Assembly: GCA_004369045.1 (NCBI GenBank)
Contig: ML213510.1
Location: 942,736-1,006,735 of the forward strand
From: Heliocybe sulcata
Taxonomy: Eukaryota; Basidiomycota; Agaricomycetes; Gloeophyllales; Gloeophyllaceae
Direction of reading: 5' to 3'
DNA length: 64,000 nt
Shown here: positions 24,540 through 37,103 of the stretch, one piece after another
Layout of the letters: the number at the start of each line of letters is the position of its first letter
How positions within the stretch are numbered: position 1 is the stretch's first letter
Position numbers and translations under genes: made by a program
The notes under the pieces: model-generated
Told to the model about the DNA's origin: nothing
Seen by the model: only the letters and a program-made list of their open reading frames with translations
The model's database searches: none

Positions 24540-27500
24540 ATGCTCCTCGCAGAAGATCTGTCGTACCTGACTTGCACCGGTGGCCAGGCCAAGCTACTGA
24601 ATGATAAGAACCCGCACGGCTTCGTTTCTTTGAACCAAGTCTTGCAAGAGCGAGCTAGAACACATTCAGATGTGTTACTTGCGGGATTTCCAGAGCGCAA
24701 GGCCCGAGAACACGACCCAGCTAGCAATGGGAGCGACTGGGAGGTGGAAGAGTTCAGTACGTTCCAGCAGACCCGGGACTTCGCTGCGAGACATTTCCTC
24801 ACGCTCGCGTCGGACTCTTTACAGCGTTTGCTTCCTTCCTCCAGGCATCAAATGCAGTTGCCGCTGAATTAGTTCGCGCAGGGACCCTACGCGCCAGGCA
24901 AGTGCAAGATGGATTGCAAACCAGAATTGTTGCCTTGTTGTCGCCAAGTTGTGCCGAGTTTCTGGTCTTTACGTTTGCAGCCATAAGACTCGGATATGGT
25001 GTTTTGCTGATAGCGTGAGTTAATAGCTCGTTTCAGTTCCGTCAGATCCGTGCTATCATCATGATGATTCATTCTGGCCAAGCATCCCGGCAAGCATTAT
25101 CCTAACTTATGATTTATTTAGCCCACAGAATAGTGCGGAAGCTATCCGCCATCTTTGTCTGTCCACGAAATGTGCCCATCTCTTCTGCCATTCCGTGTAC
25201 ATGCAGTTGGGAATCAATGCCTTCCCCGACGCACAAGACGATACTATGTCTGGTAATCTTAACGTCCAAGCCATTTGCATACCACCGCGTGCTATATGGG
25301 AGACCTTTTCTCCCGACCTACCCATTCTTGATCCTGTCTTGAGCCCTTCGGAGGAGAAGGACGCTATTGCATTAGTGTTTCATACCAGTGGATCTACTGG
25401 GATGCCGAAGGTACAACAGCAGTCATTTCTGCTCACAATGACTCATTGGCTCACCTCACTTAGCCCATATACCATACGCATAGTGTATGGACGCAGGGCC
25501 TTCCTTGCCTTCCAGGTGATGCAGCTTTTACCACGACTCCCCTCTATCATGTAAGTATATGCGCGTAATAATGTGTTTTTGTACTAATTTGACCTTGTAG
25601 GGCGGGCTTCCCGATTTCCTACGTGGTATGATGTCTCTGACGCCGCTATATCTCTACCCGTCTCTTCATCCCGTCACTGCGTCGAACGTGGTTAGTGCTG
25701 TTGCAGCATGTCCAGATGTTTGTGCCTTCCTGTCAGTCCCGTACATCCTGAAAATGCTCTCGGAGTCGGACGCTGGCATGAGCATGTTGCAGAGCATGCG
25801 TCTCGTCAGTACCGGTGGTGCCCCTCTTCCCGAAGAGACGGGTGACGAGATGGTGAAGAAAGGAATACGCCTCGTCAGCCGTCTGGGATCAAGTGAATGC
25901 GGGTGTGAGCATCTCATTTTTCCATGCAATAATTCACGAAGTACTGATGCAAAGGGCCTGTTAGTCTTGATGAGCTCCGCACGAGACTATGTGACCGATA
26001 AGTCATGGAGCTGGCTCAGAGACTACAGTCATAGTCTAGGTCTACTCAGATTCGTACCCGCTGGAGAAACGGGGAGCTACGAGTTGATTGTTGACAAAAC
26101 ATTTTCTACCTTGGTATGTCGTGCCTCTTTGTCCTAGAGCGACATCTGACAGACATATATGCGTCAGACTACATCGAATCGACCCGATGGGAGCTTCGCT
26201 ACAGGTGATCTGTATGCCAAGCATCCCACTATACCTCACGCCTGGAGGTACGCGGGAAGAGCGGATGATATCATAGTGATGGTGAGTCCTCTACTTTGTG
26301 TCTGACCGACGGGAGGCTGAATATCAGCAGACTAATGGCAAGAAGACCTCGGCGAGCGTTATCGAGAACAGCCTCAGAGCGTCCCCGATCATCTCTGAAG
26401 CCCTCGTATTCGGCACATCACGCCCTGCCCTGGGGGTCCTCATACTGACAGCGGATGCCAACATTACCCGAGAGCATGTGTTAGCAGTAATACATGCTGT
26501 CAACAGTAGGAGCCCATCGTACGCCCACATCGTGGATGAGATGGGAATCATACTACCCTCGGATGCCACCTTCCCGAAAGCGAGCAAAGGGACGCTCCTC
26601 CGACCGCTGGCGTACCAGCAGTATGCTGAGATTATAGAACAAGCGTACCAAGCTCTGGAGTCGGGTGGTGTAGCAGATCCTCATCTGTCGCATCCAAGCG
26701 GCGAGGCTTTGGTCTCGTATGTGAGAAACGTGGTGCAATCGGCGATTCCCGAATGTGTCAGCTTGTGGGCCGACGACGATGATCTGCTGGTTCTGGGAGT
26801 TACATCAGTCACAGCCATCGGAATACGCAGTAAATTACAAAAGGTATTGTAACTTTAGAATTTGCTGTTGCCCGTCGCTTACCGAAGGAACTCCTGCAGC
26901 TTGTGGATCGTCCACTCCCTTCCAACTTCGTGTACGAGAACCCGTCTGTGAAGAGGTAGTGTTGGTCTGCCGTATTGTCCAATATCAGCCTCTGACAGCA
27001 CGACCTCTGCAGATTGGTCCGAACGATAGAGAGCATTAGGCGAGGTGAAGACGCCAAGCCAAGCGACGATGTCTTCGAAGTAATGCGCGATCTTGTGGCC
27101 AAGTATGGTGCCTTCAATGAGGCCCTCCACCCTCAGCAACCTGTGTCATCCGCAGAGCGTGTGATAGTATGTTAAATCGGTCCTTACCACACACTGTAGG
27201 ACACTTACCCCATCTGACAGGTTCTGAGTGGCGCAACTGGTGCGCTGGGCGCACATATCCTTGCCCGCTTCCTCAGCGATGGCCATTCCGAAGTCGTCCT
27301 GTTGGTCAGAGCCAAAGACGACGTAGAAGCTGAACAACGAGTCATGCGCAGCCTGGAAAGGAGGGGGCTGGGTTCTGTCACTAGCAGACCGGAGTGGGCG
27401 AAGGTGAAATGCCTGGCAGTGCGCTTGGGCGATTCAAATTTAGGGTTGGCACCTGACGTATACGACACTCTAACCGGGAGTGTAACGAACATTGTCCATG

Positions 27501-28599
27501 TAAGCTGCGCATTCTTGAGCCGAGCGGACTCGCTTTACCTGAGTATTTTCAACAGGCTGCTTGGGACGTCAATTTTGTTGCAAACTTTGATAGCTTTGCC
27601 CCCGTTCATCTGGCAGGTAATATCCAGCCTCATGATACGACTATCTATGTATCTAATCCGGGGGCTAATTTGCTAGGTCTACGCGGTCTGATCGACTTGG
27701 CCATTGCCAGCCGGCGGAGGGCTTCCCTTGTATTCTGCTCCTCCACCGCTGCGGTAGTAAATGACTACACCGGACAGCAGCCTATCCCAGAGTCTCTTCC
27801 GCAGTCGGAGAACAGCCCGTCATCGCTTGGCTACTCTCGCTCCAAATGGGTCGCTGAGCACATATGTGCTCGCGCTCACTCTGGTCCTCTCAATGGTAGG
27901 ATTAGCCTGGCTCGCATCGGCCAATTGTGCGGTGATACTCAGCATGGCATCTGGAATGAGGCGGAAGCCTGGCCTCTGCTCATTGCGAGCATGAAGTATA
28001 CGGGCTGTCTTCCGTCGCTGGACGAGGTAGGTCTACGTCTTCGAATATTCCTATCCAGACCAGAGATTAATCATTACACGGTAGCATCCGTCTTGGTTTC
28101 CAGTCGACGCTGCTGCCAAGGTTATATGTGACATCGTGCGCGTTCCAAACGAGCTGGGCACTGTCGCGCCTATTCCTGTCTACCATGTTCTTAACTCGAA
28201 TATGGAGACCTCTTGGGCCGACATACTCCAACATCTGGCAGCAAGTGGTCTCAACTTCGCAACCGTCTCGCCTCAGCAGTGGCTGAGCCAGCTGGAAGAT
28301 GCCTTGTTGAAGGAGGACGACGCCCGCACTCGTGCAATGTTGGAACTTTGGCATACTACAGTAAGTCTTATTCATAAAGTCGTGAAGTAGACATGCTAAT
28401 TGATACATGGCAGTACGCCGATGAGACGAAGAAGCCAAAATCCCAGCCCGTGTACGACACGTACGCGGCTGCTAGCGTATCCAAGACAATGAAAGATCCA
28501 TCCCCTATATCCGCCGATCTTGTTGGAAAGTTTTTGGATTCCTGGAGGAAGACGGGTTTCTTACCGCCTGCCCGTGCTGACGGTGTGGCCAGGAAATGA
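24540..28599 (+). CDS. NRPS-like adenylation-thiolation-reductase (A-T-R) carboxylic acid reductase
   Basis: This is a single-module enzyme of about 1,050 aa built from some fifteen exons. The first intron (24757-24824) restores VEEFTFASFLQASNAVAAEL. Adenylation domain: FVFTFAAIRLGYGV, A3 VFHTSGSTGMPKP, TTPLYHGGLPDFLRGM, VSTGGAPLP, SRLGSSECG, A7 ATGDLYAKHP, and A8 GRADDIIVMTNGKKTSASVI. Thiolation domain: DDDLLVLGVTSVTAIGIRSK, with the phosphopantetheine Ser in GVTS. Reductase domain: Rossmann motif LSGATGALGAHILARFL, SSTAAVVNDYTGQQPIPES and the catalytic YSRSK in SSLGYSRSKWVAEH. Such enzymes load an acid, then release it as an aldehyde or alcohol with NADPH. A position where amino-acid-activating domains carry Asp is here the LYHGG segment, which suggests the acid lacks a free alpha-amine. 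LYS2 is unlikely (longer, different start). The substrate is inferred from neighbours. Confidence 0.88.
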
Positions 28600-28652
28600 A
28601 CGGATCCGGATGCTCTGGGTATATGCGCTTGGTATAGAGTGACAATCCCCTC

Positions 28653-29832
<1,180 letters not shown>

Positions 29833-30776
29833 GGAGGTAGTCGGGTGTGGAAGATGGAGGGACGTGAAGCGGCGCGGTGAACAGTTCCCCTTCCCTTTGA
29901 CGCTTATTCTTGAACGCCTCACGCGCATCTCCTATCTCTGCGCAAGACAGTTCATAGCCAATCCCAATTGTCGATGCATGGGGACGACGCCGTGCCCCCA
30001 AAGGGTCAACGGGGTTGTCTTGATCGAACGGTGGACGGTTGTGCACGGGTTTCCGTGGAACATTCGATTTTCTGTTCGGAAGTCTGCAGTCTGATAAGTT
30101 AGGTCAGAGCGGAAGCATCCGATCGAGTTCTGTCTGTGCATTTACTCGTGCTGTCGCTTGTACGGCCACATGTCCGAGGGAAACGAGCCTGCCAGAGCGG
30201 ATATAGGGACAGCGAAACCTGCAAGATAGACAGCCGAAAGAGGAATACAATCATGCAACCCGTGGTGTTGCATGAGGGCTATCTCACAGTGCCACAGCAG
30301 ATCCCTAAGACCCTGATCTAGACGGAGAAATTATGGACCTCACAGCCGGAGACTTCCCAATTGCGCTACCGCAATGCCAGAGAACGGAACCAGAAGTCCG
30401 ATCATCTTCTTACCAAAGGATAGCGATACCCCTTTGATGGACTCAGCTCCCTTTCTCATGTTCTGGTGTCGTAAAATACCGCCAACTACGTCAAAGCACC
30501 CTTTTCTAACCTTCGCTTGACAATAGTAGTGAGCGAGACATTGTGGAATCAATTAGCGACATTAATGCTGCATTATGACTGCCCGCTCGGACAGAGGAAC
30601 GTACAAAACAAGGTACACAATACAAACGTCTGAAAGACTCTACGAAGGCCTAGAAATAAAACAATACAACGGAACGGGCATTACATTGCTAACCGCGTCC
30701 ACTCACAATCAGGAACTTCCCAGCTTACACATACAATCGGTGCCCGACCCACCCGAAAAGGCCGTGCCTGCCTCGC
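29833..30776. other. Intergenic, no gene seen
   Basis: This is upstream sequence of the aldo-keto reductase gene and the 3' flank of the transporter gene, both minus strand. A 132-codon minus frame extends upstream from the reductase start, but it has no recognisable content. Confidence 0.5.
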
Positions 30777-33069
30777 TCAGAACCCTTCATTCTTCAGCTT
30801 CTCAGGCAGAAACAGTGTCACAATCGCAGAGAGCACCGCAGCTCCGCCGGCGAGGTAAAGTACCCCGTCCACACTCGTCGCCAGCAGCCGTGTTGCTATA
30901 AGCGGGGCTATAATAGATGAGAGTCTCCCCCAGGTGCTCGCGATACCGCAAGCGGAGCCTCGGACGGCGGCAGGGAAGGCTTCGGGAGTGTAGCCATACA
31001 GAATGGCGTTGAACCTGGTACGCCGTTAGCGGACATCACGAGAAGATGGTATAGACGAGACTGGTGACGTACATTGACTGGAAGAAATATTCCATTGCAT
31101 TAAACCCGACGTTTGCCGTCGGAGAGTCCTAGTCCACCAGTTCTCGTCAGGCGACTGCCTTGCCGACGCCAAAGGTCACTCACGATATACACGAAAGCGA
31201 ACAGTGACGCCGCCATTAAACTAGCCGAAATGGTCATCGACCACGTCTTGCCTAGCGTCTTGGTCTGAATAACAAACGCACCCAGCACGACAGCCAAGAT
31301 TCCGGGTGCGTAGATAATTATGCTGTACAGCGCTTTAGTTAACTGCCAGAAAGTCTGTTTCGATCGCCGTACTAGTTTCGATAGGTAATATCCACCGACT
31401 GCCCGGCAGCCACGCCCTTCCTCCTCAAAATGTCCGGTAAGAACCCGCCAGCTATACCAACGTCAATACATTGATCGCCGGCGAATGGGGAGCAAGAGCA
31501 CTCACCTATAGAGAAAGCGGCATAATCAAAAATGAAAGTGGCCCAAATCGCAAGCGACAAGCGAGCCATATACGGCGTCTCGAAGAACACCTTGAACTGA
31601 CTCGCCATAGCGGTCAATGTCTTCGGCTCGCCCGACCTGATAGAGGACTCGGAAATATCATCGCCTAGTACATTGTCAGGCTCCTGGCCCTCGCAAAACT
31701 TCGAAGACGGGAAACCGACCATCAAGCGCATATAGGTCTTCAACCGTTAGCGAACAAGGCTGGCGGTTCACCCTGGCAATGTGGTGGATTACGTCGACGG
31801 CTTCCTGCTCGCGACCTTGGAGAAGAAGAAATTTAGGGCTTTCCTAGTACATGCATATAACCGGGTCCAATCAGTGTCTTATCATAATATATGCGCATTA
31901 ATACGCTCACCTGGAAGTTGAAAACCACAAATCTGAGGAAGAAACAAAACAACGTGATGGCGCCAATCGTATTTCTGGCAAACACGTCGGATGAGCTGGA
32001 CATCTGAAACGTCCTCCAGTCACTCACGTAGTAAGTCGCCACCCAAGGTTATCCCTCCTGGCGCAGCACTGTTCGCCTGGAGTAGTGATACTGCAGGACT
32101 TCAATCCAGGTGCGCAACTGTTAGGTGGAATGAATCCCCATGCTACGACGGAGCATATAACAACCCCCAGCGGTTGAAAGAGCGACAAGGCAGCCAGGAG
32201 AAACTTGTGGCCCTGAAGAGATCTATTTCAACAAAGCTAACGGGGAGGACTGAGGATGAACCAACATGCGGGAGGAATTCGTGCACGATGCTCGCATCGG
32301 TTGGTATGTTGCCGCCGATCCCGAAGCCTGTAAAGACGGAGAGGAAACATAGCCATGGCCAACTGGGCGCTGACCCTAAGAGGAGCCCCCAGAAGCCGGT
32401 GAGGAGTACGGTGAGGTTGAAAGCCCACTTGCGGCCGAACTGGTCAGAATAAGCTTTAGCCTAGACACTGGCAAAACCCTCAAAGTCACCCACCATGTCA
32501 CCGATGATACCCCAGCTGAACGCGCCTATGGTGAGACCGACGTTGAACGCCGTAAGAAGCGTGCCAAACTGCGAGTCTGAGAATAGATTCGCGTGAGATC
32601 GCTGGAAGCTCGCTGGACTGGGACTACTGACCTGGAATCCCGAATTCTTGCTGTGCGGAGCTGACGATGAGCCCGAAGGCTTGCGCCCACATTAAATCGA
32701 GTGCGTAGCCGTACCCGCATAACTGCGAAGTCGAGTAAGCGCCGGCCTTCCTCTCCATAGGAGCTGCATCCGAAAGCCTACAAAGAATATATACCACTAA
32801 TGACAAGTGTCAGTACTTTTGCTGCATTGCTGTGATCTCCTGAAGGGACCTCCGGCACTGACAGAATATCTTCCCATCCCCATCGTATCAATAGTGGTTG
32901 TTAATAGAAGAGTCTTCTTGTCTATTGTAGACAGTCTCTTGAACCCAGACTGAGTAACATACGCGTGTCCGCCGTTCTCCTGATCATTCGCGGACGGAGG
33001 TAAAAGCGGTTGGAGGGCAGGGTCGTCGCCGGCGACTTTCTTATCGTCGTCCTCTGATGTACGGCTCAT
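30777..33069 (-). CDS. MFS transporter, SV2/sugar-transporter-like
   Basis: The N-terminus MSRTSEDDDKKVAGDDPALQ is cytosolic and acidic. Over about ten introns the frame gives repeated hydrophobic segments, including LGTLLTAFNVGLTIGAFSWG, GFGIGGNIPTDASIVHEFLP, SLFQPLGVVICSVVAWGFIP with a Cys-rich loop and RRDNLGWR, GAITLFCFFLRFVVFNFQ, and the C-terminal LYGYTPEAFPAAVRGSACGI with STWGRLSSIIAPLI and LAGGAAVLSAIVTLFLPEKL. The PEAFPAAVRG motif and the loop after TM5 fit the SV2-like and sugar-type MFS branch in fungi. Twelve membrane spans are expected. Being next to the pathway genes, it may export or compartmentalise the product, or import a precursor; the direction cannot be told. The family is secure and the substrate unknown. 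Confidence 0.88.
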
Positions 33070-33411
33070 CGTTGGCAAGCACGTCGGGCAAATGCACAAG
33101 ATCCGTGAGGAGCCGTGGTGACTGTAGACTGCAGTCGGGCGAAGCGTGTCACTCTGTGGCTATCGGTACGCGCAAGAAGGGGATCAGGAGAGCTGTAGAA
33201 AGCAGAGCCGATGTCGCCAGCAACGTTACCCATCGCGGTGATACGCATCGGCTTCATTCGTCATCGCACGAGCCATCTGGCATTTGACTGCCTTGGTGTC
33301 AAAAGGGGAAGTGTCATATCCTAAAGCGTTTCCGCGTGTGACGTTCATCTAATCGGTGCCTCAAATTCGGCTTGAATTTGATATTTATATTTATGGTAAA
33401 TTAAGTATTAT

Positions 33412-33495
33412 GGACCGATGGTGTAGTTGGTTATCACGTCTGTCTAACACCTGAAGGTGCACAGACGGTCCTCAGTTCAAGTCTGGGTCGGTTCA
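33412..33495 (+). tRNA. tRNA-Val (anticodon AAC) with a 10-nt intron
   Basis: The acceptor stem GGACCGA (33412-33418) pairs with TCGGTTC (33488-33494), with one G-U pair and discriminator A at 33495. The D arm starts at 33421. The anticodon stem TCTGT (33439-33443) pairs with ACAGA (33461-33465). The anticodon AAC lies at 33446-33448, and the intron CCTGAAGGTG (33450-33459) sits one base 3' of the anticodon in the usual place. The T arm is CTCAG TTCAAGT CTGGG. The anticodon, after deamination to inosine, would read Val codons GTT, GTC and GTA. No 3' CCA is encoded, as expected in eukaryotes. Confidence 0.94.
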
Positions 33496-33500
33496 TTTTT
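33496..33500 (+). terminator. RNA polymerase III terminator of tRNA-Val
   Basis: A run of five T directly follows the discriminator base, the standard Pol III stop signal. Confidence 0.85.
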
Positions 33501-33617
33501 CCGCAACATGGACCTTTTTCTCCCAGCAGCAAGTGGCGAAATCTGCACACGAAATCGTGTAATCGTATGACGAAGGCTCGGGACCGCGAACACTCTGAGA
33601 CAAGCGACCTGAAGACA

Positions 33618-36600
33618 TTAGATCTCTATGATGGTCATCTGATGCGAAACTACAACAAGAGGCCACAGCCCGTCCGTGCTCCTGTCTTCCCCGTCCCAAT
33701 TCTTTCGCCTCAACGCGAAGGTCATGTCTATCGCCACTTCCCCTTCACCGGTGCGTCTTTCCTGTGTCCCACAATAGCTCAGCTTTGTATCGCACGCAAT
33801 GAGCACTATGTCGCCACCATCACTCTCGCCGCCAGATTCCATCCTGATGCAGGTGGTATCATATGACATATCGACAGCGTTATCATCTGCTATGAACTTA
33901 TACGAGTCGTGCAGATATAGCAGGGTGCTGATGATGTCGAGCCGGGACGTATGGAGGTTGGCCAGGGAATTCGGACCTGACAAAGAATTAAGGAGCTGCG
34001 TAATGAAGTGAGGATAGGGTGCTCACCTAATGGATCTCTCGAACCTTCTACAGGAGCAAACGGAGGATATTTGCTGGGAGTGTGCTGCGACGAAGAATGG
34101 ACTCGGTAGGAGAACATCGCGTTACCCGCGTACGCGCTTGCGAGCGCCGACCTGTCCGTATCGAACAAGCGTACATACCTGAGAGAATACGGAAACAGTA
34201 AGTCCGACCAACTCAGTCCAAGAGGAAGGTCGAGGACGTACCGAGTGATGAATTCCTCCGCAAGATGCAATATTTCCAGAGGCAGGTCTCCGACAGTCCC
34301 TTTGGCCCTGGCCGAGTCAGCATCCGACATCGGCGTCTCTGGACTTGTCGAAACCTCCCCTGCACTAGATTCAGACATCATAGAAGTCGAAGCTACCTCG
34401 CGTAGCGCGACCAACAAAGAACATGAGCCCCCTATGTCAGACAAGTCAGTACTGCGGGATGAAGCGACTGCGGATGGAGCATGGGAGGTTGGTTCGTGGA
34501 TGAGAAGATTCGCATCCCCTGGCGACCTCTCTCGATCCGTCTGCTTGCTAGTAGGGCTGCACACTTGTTCAGATGCACCATCATCATGTGCGTTTCTCGA
34601 GCGGACGTCACTCGACTTGGAGCGACTATTCGATCCAGTCAGTTCAGTTACTACTGGTTCCAGACAGGTCATGGCAGGGACAGGATTGTTCTCGATTTCC
34701 AAGATATCTTCCCGAGATGCATTGCCCAAAGGGAGCCCTTGCGGCACCGTAGATGGCAAGTTGTTGGATCCATCCGTCAACTCTGCAACCGTAGAGTCAG
34801 CAGCGGTCTCAGAGGTCGGTGGTGCCGCTTGTGGTCCGAGCATGGATACCGAGTCCTGGACGGTGGGTTCCGATACGAACGGACCTGATTCAGCAGTATC
34901 GTTCAAATCTTGGGCCCCGAGGGTATGCATCGATGCCGAAGCAATTGTGATAACGGATGGATCTTCGGGAGCATGCTCTGCTGGCTGACTGGCCTGGCCT
35001 ATCGGTGGTTCCGTCACATTTTGCACAGACTCCTGAACTTCCGGAGGGCTCTCAGCCTAAGCAACGTGAGCTAAGTCGACTGAGTATCGCATTCTGCTCG
35101 CAACTCACTTTACTCCCCGATCGTGCAACATCTTGCATCTTGGCCGTCTCTACCTGCCGACTCCCCTCCACAGCTTCTTCCTCCGAGTCGTCAATCACAA
35201 TCACCCGCTTCCTCGCTCTTACTACAGCGTGCAACTGTCCCAAAGACATCCGCGATCGTGATCGGCCTTGCGTGTCCGATCCGCCCGGGACAGAAGGTGT
35301 CTGGGACAGCGTGAATGGGCTTGACGAAGTGCCGGACGGTGCAGGCGACGGTAAAGCACCAGAGGAGCGAGGGAGGTGAAGACGATGCGGCGCATGTTGC
35401 GGAGGTGGAGAGAAGGAGGATTCGCGCGGTTGAGGAGGTCGGGAAGATGAGGCGTGAGGTTGCGGATCAGCAGGTGCTGGAGATGTGAGGTCGTGTAGAT
35501 GTGGTTGGGTTGTCAAAGGCATCGGCTCATCCGGGTCGCGTGAAGACTGAGGTTCAGGTGTGGCTGGGAGGAGGGTATCCGAGTATACAGGCATAGAACT
35601 TGTCCTAAAGAATATGATGGGCATCGAAATGTACAACAGCTACAAGATGGACGTCGCCGGCGCAAACGCGTGGTAGCAATGATACAAATACTCACCAGTC
35701 TATAATCAACCCGTCATCCCTTCTCCGTTCAGCATCATCAGCGTCGTGCACACAACACTTATGACATACCTGAAGAGCACCCTTGGGCATTCAATGTGCT
35801 TGCCTTTCTTGACCTTCGAGACCTCGCTTTTAGCCCAGGCTTTCCTATTCTGATTCCAATTCTTCACTCTCTTCGAACACCACTCTGGGATCGGATGCAC
35901 TCGTATTGACCCCGAGGTAACCAGTGGTCTCTCGCACTGTGCAGACATGGGGTCGTCCACAGCGAGATCAGAAGGACCGAACAGAGGGTCAGGGTCGCTT
36001 TTGATGGCCACCGAGGCTTCCTGCGGAGCAGGCGTCGGAGCTGGAGGAGGGGAGGGTACCCGGGAGAGGACGTCGGAATTCCCTGGTTCCAGTTTCACAT
36101 GTGTAGACGCCTGTGGTTGTAGCGGGATTGGAGGTACTACTTGAAGTGCTGGCTCTTCTTTCACTCTTATTGAGTGCGGCGACGGTGGTAGAGACCGCGA
36201 GGCAGGAGGAACTGGGACGAGGTCGGTCGTCTCTTCTTTTACTAGTGTTGAGGATGTTGCCGATGACGGTAAGGCAGATGCTCCATAATTGCCAAAGTTA
36301 GAGGCTAACTTGCGTCTCTTGGCTGCTTCGGCACGAATCAGCTCGAGAGAAGCTTTTCGTTTGGCTGCTTTCTCCTCCTCCGAGAGTCCACTCGGCGAGG
36401 TATAAAGACTCGTGGCTGTTAGGCTCGGGGTTGTCTCAGGCGTAAATGGTGGATACACAAGTTGGGGAGAAATCTCCCTCGCCCCGTTGTCGTCAGCAGA
36501 AGGTGATGCTTCCAAGTTAGAAGTAGATCCCGAGACTGTGACCTGATGAGCGCTTGGGGTGGCAATAGACTGCAGATTCGTTGTCGGCTTAGGAGGGCTT

Positions 36601-37103
36601 CGACTGGGACTATGACTGGACTGAGAAGCCGGAGGCGTAGGAGGCCTACGAGATAGTGTATTTTGCGATAGCCATACCTCTCCTATGGTCATAAGCCGTT
36701 CCCCGTTTTGACTACTTGGCGGACTCATCGGTGCGCTAGGAGTACCCGTCTGTGCACTATACGCAGCCGCAGCCATCGACGGGAGTCTCGTGTTTGCAGT
36801 GGAAGACGGTGCAAAACCTCGCCCTCTCCCTCGTGGACTCGGGCTCGCACCTCTTCCTCTTCCCCTCGGACCCGCGTCTCTCCCTCGCTCACTAGGGCTT
36901 GCGCCCCTGCCTCTTGCTCTCCCCCTCATGGCCCAGCCGTTATCCCGCTGCCTCACTGGTGCATTAGACATTATCTGGGGTACTCCAGCTCGCTTATTGA
37001 GAACTTCACTGGGCTGCGCATCCTCCGAGTGAGATGCAACGCTAGCCGGCCTAGGCTGGGGTTGTCTCCCACCACGGGAAGGATAGAATGGTCGGTGAGA
37101 CAT
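33618..37103 (-). CDS. Long disordered RG/Ser/Pro-rich protein with C-terminal NTF2-like (Mex67-type) domain
   Basis: The start MSHRPFYPSRGGRQPQPRP is followed by an Arg/Gly tract (GRARGRGASPSERGRD, repeated) and about 300 residues rich in Ser and Pro with VKEEP and VKLEPG motifs resembling sumoylation sites. A basic block is next (EWCSKRVKNWNQNRKAWAKS), joined by a small exon to CPRVLFRRDDGLIIDW. More disordered sequence includes KRVIVIDDSEEE, which looks like a SUMO-interacting motif. The end (about the last 200 residues) resembles an NTF2-like domain: LEILHLAEEFITRYVRLFDT then DRSALASAYAGNAMFSYRVH, RLDIISTLLYLHDSYKF and a closing LWPLVVVSHQMTIIEI. In Mex67/NXF1 this domain binds Mtr2/p15. 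No leucine-rich repeats or UBA-like tail are seen, so it is not Mex67 itself. About 1,060 aa, five introns. The function is not known. Confidence 0.78.

Noticed and set aside
24540-28599. A-T-R gene as LYS2 (aminoadipate reductase)
   Set aside because: It lacks the longer N-terminal part of Lys2, the adenylation motifs differ in character, and its neighbours are pathway genes of another type.
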